A stretch of DNA of 64,000 nt. It comes from Nocardioides cynanchi (lineage in GTDB: Bacteria; Actinomycetota; Actinomycetes; Propionibacteriales; Nocardioidaceae). Below are positions 56,594 through 64,000 of the stretch, in pieces. A program made the position numbers and the translations under genes. Below the pieces are notes generated by a model. It saw only the letters and a list, made by a program, of their open reading frames with translations. It had not been told where the DNA came from and ran no database searches. The stretch's first letter is position 1, and each line of letters opens with the position of its first letter. The DNA is taken from NCBI RefSeq assembly GCF_008761635.1, contig NZ_CP044344.1, forward strand, positions 3,038,001-3,102,000. The letters run 5' to 3'.

Positions 56594-57256
56594 GTGAAGC
56601 TCCTGCTCACGTCCGGAGGCGTCAGGAACGCCAGCATCCGTCGAGCGCTGGTCGACCTGTTGGGCAAGCCCACGGCCGACGCGACCGCACTCTGCATCCC
56701 CACCGCCCAGTGGGGCCACCCGATGTGCGGACCGGTCTCCGCGCGCGGCTTCGTGAGCGGCCTGCCCCCGTGGGGTGGCCTGGCCTCCCTGGAGTGGAGG
56801 TCGCTGGGGCTCCTCGAGCTGACGGCGCTGCCGACGATAGAGAGGGAGCGCTGGGTCTCCTGGGTCCACGACGCCGACGTGCTGCTGGTCGACGGCGGCG
56901 ATGCGACCTACCTGTGCCACTGGATGCGGGAGTCGGGGCTGGTCGATCTGCTGCCCGCGATGACCGACACGGTCTGGGTGGGGGTCAGCGCCGGCAGCAT
57001 GGTGATGACGCCCCGGATCGGCGCCGACTTCGTCTCGTGGCCGTCCGCACCGGACGACCGCACCCTCGGCGTCGTCGACTTCTCGATCTTCCCGCACCTC
57101 GACGTCTTCCCGGACAACACCATGGACGAGGCCGAGCGCTGGGCCGGCGAGATCGGCGTTCCGGCGTACGTCCTCGACGACCAGTCGGCGGTCGTCGTGA
57201 ACGACGACCACGTCGACGTCGTCTCCGAGGGCCGCTGGAGGCTGCTCCTGCCCTAG
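56594..57256 (+). CDS. Peptidase E-like (S51) protein, class I glutamine amidotransferase fold
   Basis: A 220-residue protein with the peptidase E nucleophile motif GVSAGSM (Ser132) and VLLVDGGDATYLCHW earlier. Peptidase S51 hydrolyses N-terminal Asp dipeptides; actinobacterial relatives often have unknown substrates, so the substrate is uncertain. GTG at 56594 is close after CAGGGGGAAACC. It ends before the hairpins at 57258-57308. Confidence 0.75.
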   Translation: MKLLLTSGGVRNASIRRALVDLLGKPTADATALCIPTAQWGHPMCGPVSARGFVSGLPPWGGLASLEWRSLGLLELTALPTIERERWVSWVHDADVLLVDGGDATYLCHWMRESGLVDLLPAMTDTVWVGVSAGSMVMTPRIGADFVSWPSAPDDRTLGVVDFSIFPHLDVFPDNTMDEAERWAGEIGVPAYVLDDQSAVVVNDDHVDVVSEGRWRLLLP

Positions 57257-57257
57257 T

Positions 57258-57308
57258 CGTGGTGGAGGAACCACGCCCTCGGTTGCTCGCCAGGGAGGCG
57301 GCGCAACC
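57258..57308. terminator. Two hairpins between convergent genes
   Basis: CGTGGT-GGAGGA-ACCACG (57258-57275) and GGTTGC...GCAACC (57281-57308) are two stem-loops in the 68-bp gap between peptidase E (ending 57256, plus) and the SCO6745 gene (ending 57325, minus). Their position fits termination of both transcripts. Confidence 0.6.
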
Positions 57309-57324
57309 CTCGGCCGGCCGCGGT

Positions 57325-58158
57325 CTATGCCGACCCCGAGGCGGCGAGCCGCCGTGAGATCGGCTCGAGCGAGGCGACCAGCTCGTCGAGCTCGGACGGC
57401 GACAGGGCGTCGTACGGCGCCTCGGCCAGGGCGTCGGTCGACGACTCGATCCGGGCCTTGGTCGCGCGCCCGGCAGCGGTCAGGTGACCCGAGCCGTCGA
57501 GGAGGCCGCGGTCGCGCAGTCCGTCCATGACCGCGGCGAGCCGGGCCTTCGGGAGATGGTGGATCCTGCCGAAGGTCTCGGCCGGGTGGATGCCCATGTC
57601 GAGGGCGCTGAGCACATGCGACTCGGTGCCACCGACCTGCTCGGAGACCAGGGCGGCGATGTGGCCGTCCCCGCGGTGCTCGCGCAGCATGTTGGCTGCG
57701 TGCCAGAGCCTGGCCACCGGCTCCTCGGGCATCGAAAGCGCGCGCAGCCCGGCGTACATCACCCGTCCCTCGGTGGGGGCGCTGGTCGACGCCTGGGCGA
57801 GGAGGTCGGCCGCGCGGGAGAGGCTGGCCGTCCCGACCAGCTCGCCCAGGATCCGGTTGAGCGCCGCGACGCAGCCCTGCTCGCGTGCGCAGTGCGCCGC
57901 CTCGGGGGTCGTGGTCTCCCAGACCTGCGGGATGTGGCGGGCCACCTCGCCGTCGGCGAAGTTGTAGAACGCCGCGTGGACCACCTCGGCGGGGACCCGG
58001 CCGAGGGGAGCGGAGCGGCCCGCGAAGTAGCCGTCCCAGTAGTTGCCGAAACCCAGGGCTGCCATCGCCTGGTTGGGCTCCTCGGAGAAGAAGTTGACCA
58101 GCGAGATCGGCTCGGTGAGCTCGAAGAGGCGGCGAGCGACGGGCTCCGGGTGCGGCAT
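57325..58158 (-). CDS. SCO6745 family protein
   Basis: A 277-residue protein. The pattern LFELTEPISLVNFFSEE, GYFAGRSAPLG and VWETTTPEAAH matches the actinobacterial SCO6745 family, a MarR-like-related helical family of unknown function. Two ATG codons are possible; 58156-58158 is preferred because AGGAG then has nine bases of spacing, whereas the upstream ATG (58167) directly touches the AGGAG. Confidence 0.75.
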   Translation of the reverse strand: MPHPEPVARRLFELTEPISLVNFFSEEPNQAMAALGFGNYWDGYFAGRSAPLGRVPAEVVHAAFYNFADGEVARHIPQVWETTTPEAAHCAREQGCVAALNRILGELVGTASLSRAADLLAQASTSAPTEGRVMYAGLRALSMPEEPVARLWHAANMLREHRGDGHIAALVSEQVGGTESHVLSALDMGIHPAETFGRIHHLPKARLAAVMDGLRDRGLLDGSGHLTAAGRATKARIESSTDALAEAPYDALSPSELDELVASLEPISRRLAASGSA

Positions 58159-58324
58159 CGAGATCATCTCCTGTGGTCGGGGTGCGCCCCGGTGGGTGGG
58201 GCGCTCACCAGTACGACGAACGGGCGCACCGCCATCCGACACGTCTCCGGCGATCCCTCGACCGGGACGCCGTAGCCATCAGGTCGCGGGCCCGGCCCGG
58301 CCCCGCTGCCCTGTGGCTGCCGAG

Positions 58325-58975
58325 CTACCGGCTGGTCTCGGCCATCGCCGGGTCCTCCGACCTCCAGTCCGAGGCGGCGTCGACGTCGGACGGCCCGGCG
58401 CGATGTGTCGACGGGGAGTCGGACTCCGGCGGCTCGGTCATCGGAGTCCGCCTCCTGGAGAGTGCCGACATCAGGAGCACGGCCAGGGCGGCCAGGGCAC
58501 AGAGGCCCGCCAGCGTGAGCACGAGGGTGCGGGTCGCCGGCTGGTGCCACCAGATCGCGGCGTAGCCGACTAGCGGAAGTGAGAACTGGGCCCGGTAGGC
58601 GGTCGAGCCACGCAGGGTGACCCGCCACGGGTCGCGGACCGGGTTGGCGTCGCCCTGGGTCCGGATGACGGTCTCGCCGCCGGTGCGGTGAAGGGCGATG
58701 ATCCGGTGCACCACGAGCTCACTGGGGACATCGGGCCGGTGGAACACGATCACGTCGCGTACCTCGAGCGAGGAGACCGGCACCCGCTTGGTCACCACGA
58801 TCCCCCCGACGGAGAGGCCCGGCCGCATGCTTCCGGAGAGCACCGGGCGGGCCTGATACCGACCCGACAGCACAGCGACGGCGGAACCGACCGCGATCAG
58901 GACGACGAGGGCCAGCGCGATCGTGCGCAGCAGACGCGACACCAAGGCCCCCCGGGAGCGAGCGTGATGGGTCAT
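58325..58975 (-). CDS. sipW: Signal peptidase I, SipW (ER-type) Ser/His
   Basis: A 216-residue membrane signal peptidase. Catalytic Ser49 lies in SGSM, and His90 in ELVVHRII replaces the Lys of the bacterial type, the hallmark of ER-type SipW. Other conserved elements are GDANPVRDP (acid) and two membrane helices (about 14-36 and 165-185). The C-terminal 45 residues are hydrophilic and poorly conserved. It is expected to process the TasA-like protein encoded upstream at 59069-59671. Confidence 0.9.
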   Translation of the reverse strand: MTHHARSRGALVSRLLRTIALALVVLIAVGSAVAVLSGRYQARPVLSGSMRPGLSVGGIVVTKRVPVSSLEVRDVIVFHRPDVPSELVVHRIIALHRTGGETVIRTQGDANPVRDPWRVTLRGSTAYRAQFSLPLVGYAAIWWHQPATRTLVLTLAGLCALAALAVLLMSALSRRRTPMTEPPESDSPSTHRAGPSDVDAASDWRSEDPAMAETSR

Positions 58976-59024
58976 GCGTACCTCCAGGTCGACCCGGCGC
59001 GGACCTCGGACCCCGCCGGGTGGC

Positions 59025-59060
59025 TCCCGGTGGGCCGCTCCCCCGAGCGGCCCACCGGGA
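59025..59060 (-). terminator. Strong hairpin between TasA-like gene and sipW
   Basis: A 16-bp perfect stem (starting TCCCGGTGGGCCGCTC at 59025-59040, pairing with 59045-59060) with loop CCCC. It lies just after the TasA-like stop and 50 bp before the sipW start on the minus strand. It may terminate part of the transcript so that less protease than substrate is made. Confidence 0.7.
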
Positions 59061-59068
59061 ACGGTGGC

Positions 59069-59671
59069 TCAGCCCGTGTAGCTGATGTCGATGCTCGGCG
59101 AGACGACGCCGCCCTGGGCCTCGTCGGTCAGGCTCGGAGCGGTGCTGGCGCCGCACTTCGTGGTGACGTTGCCGGCGTAGTACTCCGCGGTGTAGGAGTC
59201 GGTCTCGTTCGGGGGAACGTGACCGGCGATCTGCTGACCACCGGACTCGAGGGAGGTCAGCTTGTCGTTGAAGACGACGCCGCCCGGGCCGCCGTTGGTG
59301 CTCGGCGGGCTGTAGACGCAGACGTACAGCTGGTGCAGCAGGGCGAGGTCGCGGGCGCCACCGGGCGTGGTGTGGCTGGCGCCGAGGAAGACCTCGTCCG
59401 CCGCGATGTTGCCGTTGTTGGTGATGGTGACGACGTGCGGTGCGGTGGCGAAGGTCGAGCCCACCGGTGCCGCGTCGTTGAACGTGACGGTCTTGCCGTC
59501 GGCCGAGGTGGCGCCGTCAGGCGAGGTGACCGTCATGTTGAGCGTGCCGGCCTGGATCTTCTGGACGCTGTGGGTGGCGTCGGTGAACGTGGCGCCGGCG
59601 CCGAGGCCGATGACACCGAGGGTGGCCGCAGCCGACCCCAGGACCACGACCGCTGAACGTGTTCGAGACAT
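59069..59671 (-). CDS. TasA/camelysin-like secreted protein
   Basis: A 200-residue protein whose N terminus has the SipW-type signal pattern GVIGLGAGATFTDATHSV, followed by AGTLNMTV, the same layout as TasA and camelysin. A TNNGNIAADEVFLGA segment mirrors the NNGxxAxxEVL pattern of TasA. The end SIDISYTG is the usual strand. TasA in B. subtilis forms extracellular biofilm fibres; camelysin relatives are metalloprotease-like. A fibre role here is inferred. ATG at 59669-59671 follows GGAAGG. Confidence 0.85.
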   Translation of the reverse strand: MSRTRSAVVVLGSAAATLGVIGLGAGATFTDATHSVQKIQAGTLNMTVTSPDGATSADGKTVTFNDAAPVGSTFATAPHVVTITNNGNIAADEVFLGASHTTPGGARDLALLHQLYVCVYSPPSTNGGPGGVVFNDKLTSLESGGQQIAGHVPPNETDSYTAEYYAGNVTTKCGASTAPSLTDEAQGGVVSPSIDISYTG

Positions 59672-59924
59672 GGAAAAGCCTTCCGAGTGGAGAGAATGAG
59701 CGTCGGGGGGAGGAGCTTCGCTCACGACCCGACGAGTCGCGGGATGAGTTGAACCCATCGAACCGAGCCAGACATCCCCCAATTACGGGAGCCATCGTGA
59801 GGTTCTGGCAGAGGCTGAGCGTGAGCACACCCCGAAGGGTGGAGCGGCGATGTGGAGCCGACGACCCCGCGCCTTTCTCGACGTTCGAGGGGCAAATCGC
59901 CCCCACCGCTGCGAGACTTGGCCG

Positions 59925-60632
59925 GTGAGCGATCCAGTCGTCGACGTCCGCAGCCTGCACGTGCGCTTCGGCGAGGTCGAGGCGGTCGCCGGCATCGACG
60001 TCCAGGCGTACGCCGGCCAGGCGACCGCGCTGCTCGGCCGCAACGGCGCCGGCAAGTCCACGACCATGCGCGTGCTGGCAGGTGTCGTCCCGCCGACCGC
60101 CGGCACCGTGACCGTGGCCGGCCACGACATCCGTACCGAGGCGCTGACGGTCAAGCAGCTCACCGGGTACTGCCCCGACGTGGGCGGCCTGGTGCCGCGC
60201 GCGACGCCGTGGGAGCACCTCCAGCTCAGCGCCAAGCTGCGCCGCATCACCGACTGGGAGGACCGCGCCCGCGACCTGCTCGAGCGGTTCGAGCTCGGCG
60301 ACGTGTCCAACCGGGTGACCGGGGGCTTCTCGCACGGCATGGGACGTCGGCTCTCGGTGGTGCTGGCCGCGATGCACGAGCCCCAGGTGCTCCTGCTGGA
60401 CGAGCCGTTCGACGGCGTCGACCCGATCGGGGTCGAGGCGACCTTCGAGGTGATCGCCGATGCCCGCGCCCGCGGTGCGTGCATCCTGCTCTCCACCCAC
60501 CTGCGTGACCTCGCCATCCAGGCCTGCGGCTCCGTGCTGGTGCTGCGCGGCGGCTCGCGCGTCGCCTCCCTGGAGGCCGAGGAGATGGCCGGCGAGGAGG
60601 GGGCACGTGCCTACCGCGCTCTCCTCGACTGA
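59925..60632 (+). CDS. ABC transporter ATP-binding protein
   Basis: A 235-residue ATPase of the exporter type. Walker A is LLGRNGAGKST, the signature is degenerate (FSHGMGRRLSV instead of LSGGQ), Walker B LLLDEPFDGVDP is intact. GTG at 59925 is selected by reading frame. It overlaps the start of the following large membrane protein by 26 bp, its likely transport partner. The substrate is unknown; the divergent TasA-like gene nearby may be coincidental. Confidence 0.88.
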   Translation: MSDPVVDVRSLHVRFGEVEAVAGIDVQAYAGQATALLGRNGAGKSTTMRVLAGVVPPTAGTVTVAGHDIRTEALTVKQLTGYCPDVGGLVPRATPWEHLQLSAKLRRITDWEDRARDLLERFELGDVSNRVTGGFSHGMGRRLSVVLAAMHEPQVLLLDEPFDGVDPIGVEATFEVIADARARGACILLSTHLRDLAIQACGSVLVLRGGSRVASLEAEEMAGEEGARAYRALLD

Positions 60633-62169
60633 CGCCGCCGTCACGCCGTACCTCACCCCGGGCCGGGTCGCCGCTGCGCGACGCGCCTTCCAGGACGTCG
60701 CGATCCTGTTCCGCTTCCGGGCCCAGGCCGTACGACGCCGGCATCTGACCCGCACGCTGTCGATCTCGTTCACCGTGATCACCCTGGCGATCGCGATCGT
60801 GCCCGCCTACCTGCCCGGTGCCGCCGGTGCCGGCAAGGCCTTCGACATCTTCCTGCTGATCCCCTCGGCGATGGCGGGGGTGCTGGTCCTCAACATGAGC
60901 TCGGCGATCGCCTCGGGCGGCGGCCGCGAGCTGATCTCGCGCGACCAGGCGTCGCCGTACCCGATCAGCCCGACCACCGACCACCTCGGCGCGCTCGTGC
61001 TGGCCCCGCTCAACATCGCGTGGATGATCCAGGCCTGGGTGCTGCTCGGGTCGATGTCCTACAGCCTCGGGTCCGGCAAGCTGTTCCAGGCCCAGGTCGT
61101 GATGGTGCTGTGGCTGGTCTTCTCCACCGCGATCGGTCAGGTGATCGCCTGGTCGATGGAGGCGGTACGCCGGAGCCGGTTCGGGATCGCGATCACCCGC
61201 GGGCTGCTGGTGCTGATCGGCCTGGCCGCCGGGGTCGTCCAGCTGACTCACAACAGCCTTCACCTGCTCGACCGGATCCCGACCATCGGGGTCTTCCACG
61301 GTGCCGTCGACGGCTGGTCCGTGCGCTGGTTGCTGACGGTGCTGGGCCTGGTGGCCGCCGGTCTCGTGTGCGTGGTGCTCGGCGCGATCCCCGCGCACGT
61401 CGCCGCCCGGCGGATGCCGCGCGACGAGGCCCGGATGGAGACCGACCAGCACGAGCCGCGACCGCCGGCGCGCACGGTGCTCGGCACGCTGGTGCGTGGC
61501 GACCGCGCCTCGGTCTGGCGCTCGGTGCCGATGCGTCGCGGCATGATGGTGCTGGCCATCGGCCCCGGTCTGGTGGCGATCTTCGGCAACCTGCCCTGGC
61601 CCTCGATGACGATCCTGCCCGGGCTGGTCGCCTCCGGTGGGGCGCTGCTGTTCGGGGTGAACGCCTGGTGCCTCGACGGTCGCGGGGCCCTGTGGCGGGA
61701 GAACCTCCCGGTCGCTCCCACGGTGATCTTCGACGCCCGCACCTACGTGCTGGCCGAGTTCCTCGCCAGCGCCTCGCTGCTCACGATCGCGATCGGCGCG
61801 CTGCGGGCCGGCGTACCCAACGCCCAGGAGTTCTCCGCGCTGGTCTGCACGCTGCTCGTGGTGCTGCTCCAGGTGGTCGGCGCCTCGATGCGGTGGTCGC
61901 TGGCGCATCCCTACCCGGTGGACCTGCGCTCTGCCCGGGCCACGCCGGCCCCGCCGGCAGCGATGGTCGGCTACTCCGCCCGCCTCGCCCTGTGTACGAC
62001 GGTCACCTCACTGTTCTTCTCCGGCTTGGCCCACGTGCCCGACTGGCGGGCGTCGGTGATGCTGGCGGTGCCCTGCCTGATCTGGTCCGGCGTGCGGCTG
62101 GTGCGCACCCGGCGCCGCTGGGAGGACCCGCTGCCCCGGGCGCTCGTGGTCACGACCACGGCAGCGTGA
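60607..62169 (+). CDS. ABC transporter membrane protein, 520 aa
   Basis: A 520-residue membrane protein with about 12 hydrophobic segments in two sets (about 50-220 and 330-500) separated by a hydrophilic loop (EARMETDQHEPRPPARTVLG). No ATPase motif is present, and the position overlapping the ATPase gene shows that it is the permease of that system. The family matches large unnamed ABC exporter permeases of actinobacteria. Start GTG at 60607. Confidence 0.75.
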   Translation: MPTALSSTDAAVTPYLTPGRVAAARRAFQDVAILFRFRAQAVRRRHLTRTLSISFTVITLAIAIVPAYLPGAAGAGKAFDIFLLIPSAMAGVLVLNMSSAIASGGGRELISRDQASPYPISPTTDHLGALVLAPLNIAWMIQAWVLLGSMSYSLGSGKLFQAQVVMVLWLVFSTAIGQVIAWSMEAVRRSRFGIAITRGLLVLIGLAAGVVQLTHNSLHLLDRIPTIGVFHGAVDGWSVRWLLTVLGLVAAGLVCVVLGAIPAHVAARRMPRDEARMETDQHEPRPPARTVLGTLVRGDRASVWRSVPMRRGMMVLAIGPGLVAIFGNLPWPSMTILPGLVASGGALLFGVNAWCLDGRGALWRENLPVAPTVIFDARTYVLAEFLASASLLTIAIGALRAGVPNAQEFSALVCTLLVVLLQVVGASMRWSLAHPYPVDLRSARATPAPPAAMVGYSARLALCTTVTSLFFSGLAHVPDWRASVMLAVPCLIWSGVRLVRTRRRWEDPLPRALVVTTTAA

Positions 62170-62234
62170 CCGGGCGGCCTGTCGAGGGACCAACGACTCG
62201 GTAGCCGCACGATCCGCCGCACTAGGGTCGGGGC

Positions 62235-63491
62235 ATGGACTTCACCCCCTCAGCACGGGCCGCGGACCTGACCGCCAGGGTCGCCGACTTCATGGCCACC
62301 GAGGTCACCCCGATCGAGGCGGACTACCGCCGCGACCTCGCCGAGGCACGGCGTACCGGTGACCCGTGGACGCCCCTGCCGGTGCTCGCCGAGCTCCAGG
62401 GCAAGGCCCGGGCCCAGGGCCTGTGGAACCTCTTCCTGCCGGTCGAGCACGCCGGGGAGTACGCCGCACGGTTCGGCACCGACGGCGGTGTCGGCTTGAG
62501 CAACGTCGACTACGCGCCGCTGGCCGAGCTGATGGGCCGTTCGGAGATCGGGCCTCTGGTGTTCAACTGCAACGCGCCGGACACCGGCAACATGGAGGTG
62601 CTGCTGCGCTACGGGTCGGACGACCAGCGGCGCGAGTGGCTCGAGCCGCTGCTGGCCGGTGAGATCCGCTCGGCGTTCACGATGACCGAGCCCGGGGTCG
62701 CGTCGTCGGACGCGACCAACATGGAGGCCACCGCGGTCGTGGACGGCGACGAGGTGGTGATCAACGGGCGCAAGTGGTGGTCGACCGGCGTCGGCAACCC
62801 GCACTGCAAGATCTTCGTCTTCATGGGCGTCACCGACCCCGACGCCGACCGGCACCGCCGGCACTCGATGGTGCTGGTGCCGCGCGACACCCCCGGGGTG
62901 AAGGTCGAGCGGATGCTGACCACGATGGGCATCTACGACGAGCCGCTGGGTCATGGTGAGGTCTCGTTCACCGACGTACGAGTCCCCGCGAGCAACGTGG
63001 TCTCCGGGCCGGGCGAGGGTTTCGCGATCGCCCAGGGCCGGCTCGGCCCGGGGCGGGTGCACCACTGCATGCGGCTGATCGGCCTGGCCGAGGCAGCACT
63101 CGAGCTGGCCTGCCGCCGCGGCCTGGAACGGACGGCGTTCGGCAAGCCGCTGGTCAACCTCGGCGGCAACCGCGAGCGCATCGCCGACGCCCGGATCGCC
63201 ATCGACCAGGCCCGGCTCCTGGTGCTGCACGCCGCCTGGAAGCTCGACCAGGGCGGCCCGATGAACGCCCTCGCGGACGTGTCGGCGATCAAGGTGGCGG
63301 TGCCGACGATGGCCCAGCGGGTCATCGACATGGCCCTCCAGCTCCACGGCGGGGGCGGGATGTCGGACGACTTCCCCCTGGCGGCGGCGTGGATCGGGGC
63401 CCGGTCGCTGCGACTGGCCGACGGGCCCGACGAGGTGCACCGCGGCATGGTGGCCAGGCTCGAGCTCGGCAAGTACCAGGCCGCCCGATGA
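62235..63491 (+). CDS. fadE: Acyl-CoA dehydrogenase
   Basis: A 418-residue flavoprotein of the ACAD10/11-like group that introduces the first double bond in beta-oxidation. FAD and substrate regions are FTMTEPGVASSDATNM and INGRKWWSTGVG; the C-terminal domain has ALQLHGGGGMSDDFPLA. The exact acyl chain is unknown. ATG at 62235; its stop overlaps the ATG of the following SDR gene (ATGA), so they are coupled. Confidence 0.92.
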   Translation: MDFTPSARAADLTARVADFMATEVTPIEADYRRDLAEARRTGDPWTPLPVLAELQGKARAQGLWNLFLPVEHAGEYAARFGTDGGVGLSNVDYAPLAELMGRSEIGPLVFNCNAPDTGNMEVLLRYGSDDQRREWLEPLLAGEIRSAFTMTEPGVASSDATNMEATAVVDGDEVVINGRKWWSTGVGNPHCKIFVFMGVTDPDADRHRRHSMVLVPRDTPGVKVERMLTTMGIYDEPLGHGEVSFTDVRVPASNVVSGPGEGFAIAQGRLGPGRVHHCMRLIGLAEAALELACRRGLERTAFGKPLVNLGGNRERIADARIAIDQARLLVLHAAWKLDQGGPMNALADVSAIKVAVPTMAQRVIDMALQLHGGGGMSDDFPLAAAWIGARSLRLADGPDEVHRGMVARLELGKYQAAR

Positions 63492-64000
63492 GCGGTCGTG
63501 TGCCTGAGGACGCGCCGGAGCGCGTCGAGGGGCACACGACCCGGCGGGTGCTGGTGACCGGTGCGGCGTCCGGGCTGGGTGCGGCGCTGACGGCGGCCTT
63601 CCGGGCGCGCGGGGACGAGGTGCTGGCGACGGACGTGGTCTCGACTCCGCTCGACCACCGGGACGGGCCGGTCGAGCACCGAGAGCACGACGTGCTGCGG
63701 CTCGACGTCACCTCCGACGACGACTGGGCGGCCGCGCTGGCGACGGTCGAGGAGCGCTGGGGCGGGCTCGACATCCTGGTCAACAACGCCGGTGTGGCCG
63801 GGGGCGGTCGGATCGACGTGGCCGGCCTCGACGAGTGGGAGTGGATCACCGGGATCAACCTGTTCGGGGTCGTCCGCGGCTGCCGGACCTTCGTGCCCAT
63901 GCTCAAGCGTCAGCGCTCCGGGCAGATCGTCAACGTCGCGTCGCTGGCCGGGCTGGTGCACCCCGCCGGGATGGCGTCGTACAACGCGGTCAAGGCCGGG
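63488..64000 (+). CDS. SDR oxidoreductase, partial, containing a dispersed repeat
   Basis: An incomplete short-chain dehydrogenase, cut at the window end after 171 residues. Motifs are LVTGAASGLGAAL, NNAGVAGGG and YNAVKAG (YxxxK). It is coupled to the acyl-CoA dehydrogenase gene by a 4-bp overlap. A 26-bp repeat at 63635-63660, the same as that in the fadH linker, lies within the coding sequence and inserts residues DVVSTPLDHRDGPVEHRE between the first strand and the NNAG region. Confidence 0.85.
   Translation, partial: MSGRVPEDAPERVEGHTTRRVLVTGAASGLGAALTAAFRARGDEVLATDVVSTPLDHRDGPVEHREHDVLRLDVTSDDDWAAALATVEERWGGLDILVNNAGVAGGGRIDVAGLDEWEWITGINLFGVVRGCRTFVPMLKRQRSGQIVNVASLAGLVHPAGMASYNAVKAG
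63635..63660. repeat. Dispersed repeat copy inside SDR gene
   Basis: The sequence GTGGTCTCGACTCCGCTCGA continuing CCACCG is the reverse complement of the last unit of the fadH repeat (ending at 40390), 26 bases apart from single-end differences. Its arms GTGGTC and GACCAC are complementary, so it can fold. It is in frame in the SDR gene. Confidence 0.8.

Noticed and set aside
59069..62169. TasA-like protein and the ABC exporter as one secretion system
   Set aside because: The ABC genes are divergent and secretion of TasA-like proteins goes through Sec and SipW; the adjacency alone does not support a functional link.

Overview
The window is a high-GC bacterial chromosome segment (about 70% G+C, many GTG starts, 4-bp stop/start overlaps). 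Families such as DUF1707, SCO6745, DUF4396, DUF222-HNH, PadR, CsbD, EF-G2 and CsoR point to an actinobacterium, and gene content and codon style look most like Nocardioides or a close relative. No rRNA, tRNA, insertion sequence, prophage or CRISPR array was seen. Most of the window is ordinary housekeeping and metabolic chromosome.

Layout. 1-13.8 kb: MFS tail, a GlgC-like nucleotidyltransferase, a CPA1 antiporter, alpha/beta hydrolases, SRPBCC proteins, a TraR/DksA-like zinc-finger protein, a quinone-oxidoreductase-like gene, a phosphotransferase, and an SDR/EcsC pair. 13.8-16.5 kb: copper-resistance operon csoR-copZ-copA with its operator, divergent from PEP carboxylase (16.6-19.3 kb). 19.4-26.5 kb: padR-DUF1707 pair, GNAT, YceI, trpB2, a lipoprotein penicillin-binding protein and a small lipoprotein. 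26.5-35.2 kb: EF-G2, an SSADH-like aldehyde dehydrogenase, a LuxR regulator, and a tetR-glpD operon divergent from an AGPS-like flavoprotein. 35.2-47.5 kb: pirin, GH1 glucosidase, methyltransferase, UDP-glucose dehydrogenase, a FadH-like reductase with an expanded repeat linker, a DUF4396 membrane gene behind a second CsoR-type operator, a polar amino-acid ABC transporter, AMACR-like racemase, a Baeyer-Villiger-like monooxygenase and CsbD. 47.5-54.3 kb: CPBP protease, methyltransferase, SDR, then a MerR regulator divergent from a beta-oxidation pair (thiolase, FadB-like). 54.3-57.3 kb: a visibly AT-richer accessory patch with a DUF222-HNH gene behind a perfect SOS box, a DUF2510/DUF4177 protein and a peptidase E-like gene. 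57.3-64 kb: SCO6745 protein, a SipW-type signal peptidase with a TasA/camelysin-like secreted protein, an ABC exporter pair, and acyl-CoA dehydrogenase plus a truncated SDR.

How parts work together. Lipid catabolism recurs: FadH-like reductase, AMACR-like enzyme, thiolase/FadB, acyl-CoA dehydrogenase/SDR, and GlpD with an AGPS-like enzyme in the same order as M. tuberculosis Rv2249c-Rv2251. Copper handling appears split between the csoR operon and a distant DUF4396 membrane gene with a matching operator and several His/Cys residues; this is the best candidate here for an undescribed function. The SipW/TasA-like pair may build an extracellular fibre. A hairpin-forming dispersed repeat appears three times, twice inside coding sequence, and has expanded as in-frame 21-bp units in the FadH-like linker.
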